A DNA stretch of 5,653 bases. Origin: Caulobacteraceae bacterium (GTDB taxonomy: Bacteria > Pseudomonadota > Alphaproteobacteria > Caulobacterales > Caulobacteraceae). A program made the translations under genes and the position numbers. The DNA is taken from the NCBI GenBank assembly GCA_947452665.1, contig CANGEH010000160.1:1-5653 (forward strand). Reading direction: 5' to 3'. Below, in pieces: positions 5,602-5,653 of this stretch. Under the pieces are notes generated by a model. It was not told where the DNA came from, searched no databases, and saw only the letters and a list, made by a program, of their open reading frames with translations. How positions within the stretch are numbered: position 1 is the stretch's first letter; each line of letters begins with the position of its first letter.

Positions 5602-5653
5602 CGGGTTTCGATCGTCGCCGAATTGCGCAGGTCGCGCAAATAGCGCTTGGAAA
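5598..5653 (-). CDS. surA: C-terminal end of a SurA-like periplasmic chaperone / peptidyl-prolyl isomerase (5' part outside window)
   Basis: Read on the minus strand from the window edge, one frame gives S-K-R-Y-L-R-D-L-R-N-S-A-T-I-E-T-R and then TGA at 5600-5598. The RYLRDLR pattern followed by a short hydrophobic/charged strand is how SurA proteins of Alphaproteobacteria commonly end. SurA escorts unfolded outer-membrane proteins across the periplasm to the BAM complex. The call rests on only 17 residues plus position: surA directly before pdxA and rsmA is a widely conserved order. The stop shares GTGA with the pdxA start. The other two minus-strand frames here are the upstream extension of pdxA and an uninformative one. 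No catalytic or chaperone domain is visible, so domain content and gene length cannot be judged. Confidence 0.72.
   Translation of the reverse strand, partial: SKRYLRDLRNSATIETR

Noticed and set aside
5602..5653. An N-terminal extension of pdxA upstream of GTG 5601
   Set aside because: The frame is open, but the residues (FQALFARPAQFGDDRNP) do not resemble PdxA, the family starts just before LALSLGDPAG, and another frame here reads as a SurA C-terminus.
1..5653. tRNA, rRNA, CRISPR, insertion sequence, attachment site or phage/defence genes
   Set aside because: None was seen on either strand. All the sequence is taken up by conserved housekeeping genes of uniform composition.

Overview
The window is ordinary, tightly packed chromosomal housekeeping DNA, most likely from an alphaproteobacterium. 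Three things point there: the high GC content with GCC/AAG/CTG-type codons, the residue style of FabF, YicC and RsmA, and the gene order. fabF-mltG-yicC-gmk on one strand, meeting rsmA-pdxA-surA on the other, is an arrangement I recall from Rhizobiales, Caulobacterales and Rhodospirillales relatives. I cannot name a genus from sequence alone.

Layout. Plus strand, 1-3782: the 3' part of fabF (5' end outside the window), mltG, yicC and gmk. Minus strand, 5653-3755 read right to left: the last 17 codons of a gene that looks like surA, then pdxA, then rsmA. The two strings converge, and gmk and rsmA overlap tail to tail by 28 bp. The only non-coding bases I find are 2262-2263. Five of the six junctions overlap, and three of them are GTGA start/stop overlaps. 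No gap is large enough for an internal promoter, terminator or RNA gene, so the promoters of both operons must lie outside the window or inside coding sequence. There is no gene-free stretch to describe.

How the genes fit together. The plus-strand operon joins fatty-acid chain elongation (FabF), peptidoglycan strand release (MltG), an RNase-type protein (YicC) and GMP-to-GDP conversion (Gmk). The minus-strand operon joins outer-membrane protein folding (SurA), vitamin B6 synthesis (PdxA) and 16S rRNA dimethylation during 30S maturation (RsmA). All are envelope-growth or core growth functions, and the tight spacing suggests translational coupling within each operon.

I looked for mobile elements, CRISPR arrays, tRNAs, toxin-antitoxin or defence genes, and unexplained ORFs, and found none. 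I do not see an undescribed system here. The points worth a second look are small: the convergent gmk/rsmA overlap, the near-absence of non-coding DNA, two departures from the remembered consensus in the YicC C-terminus, and a marked excess of the palindrome TTGGCCAA.
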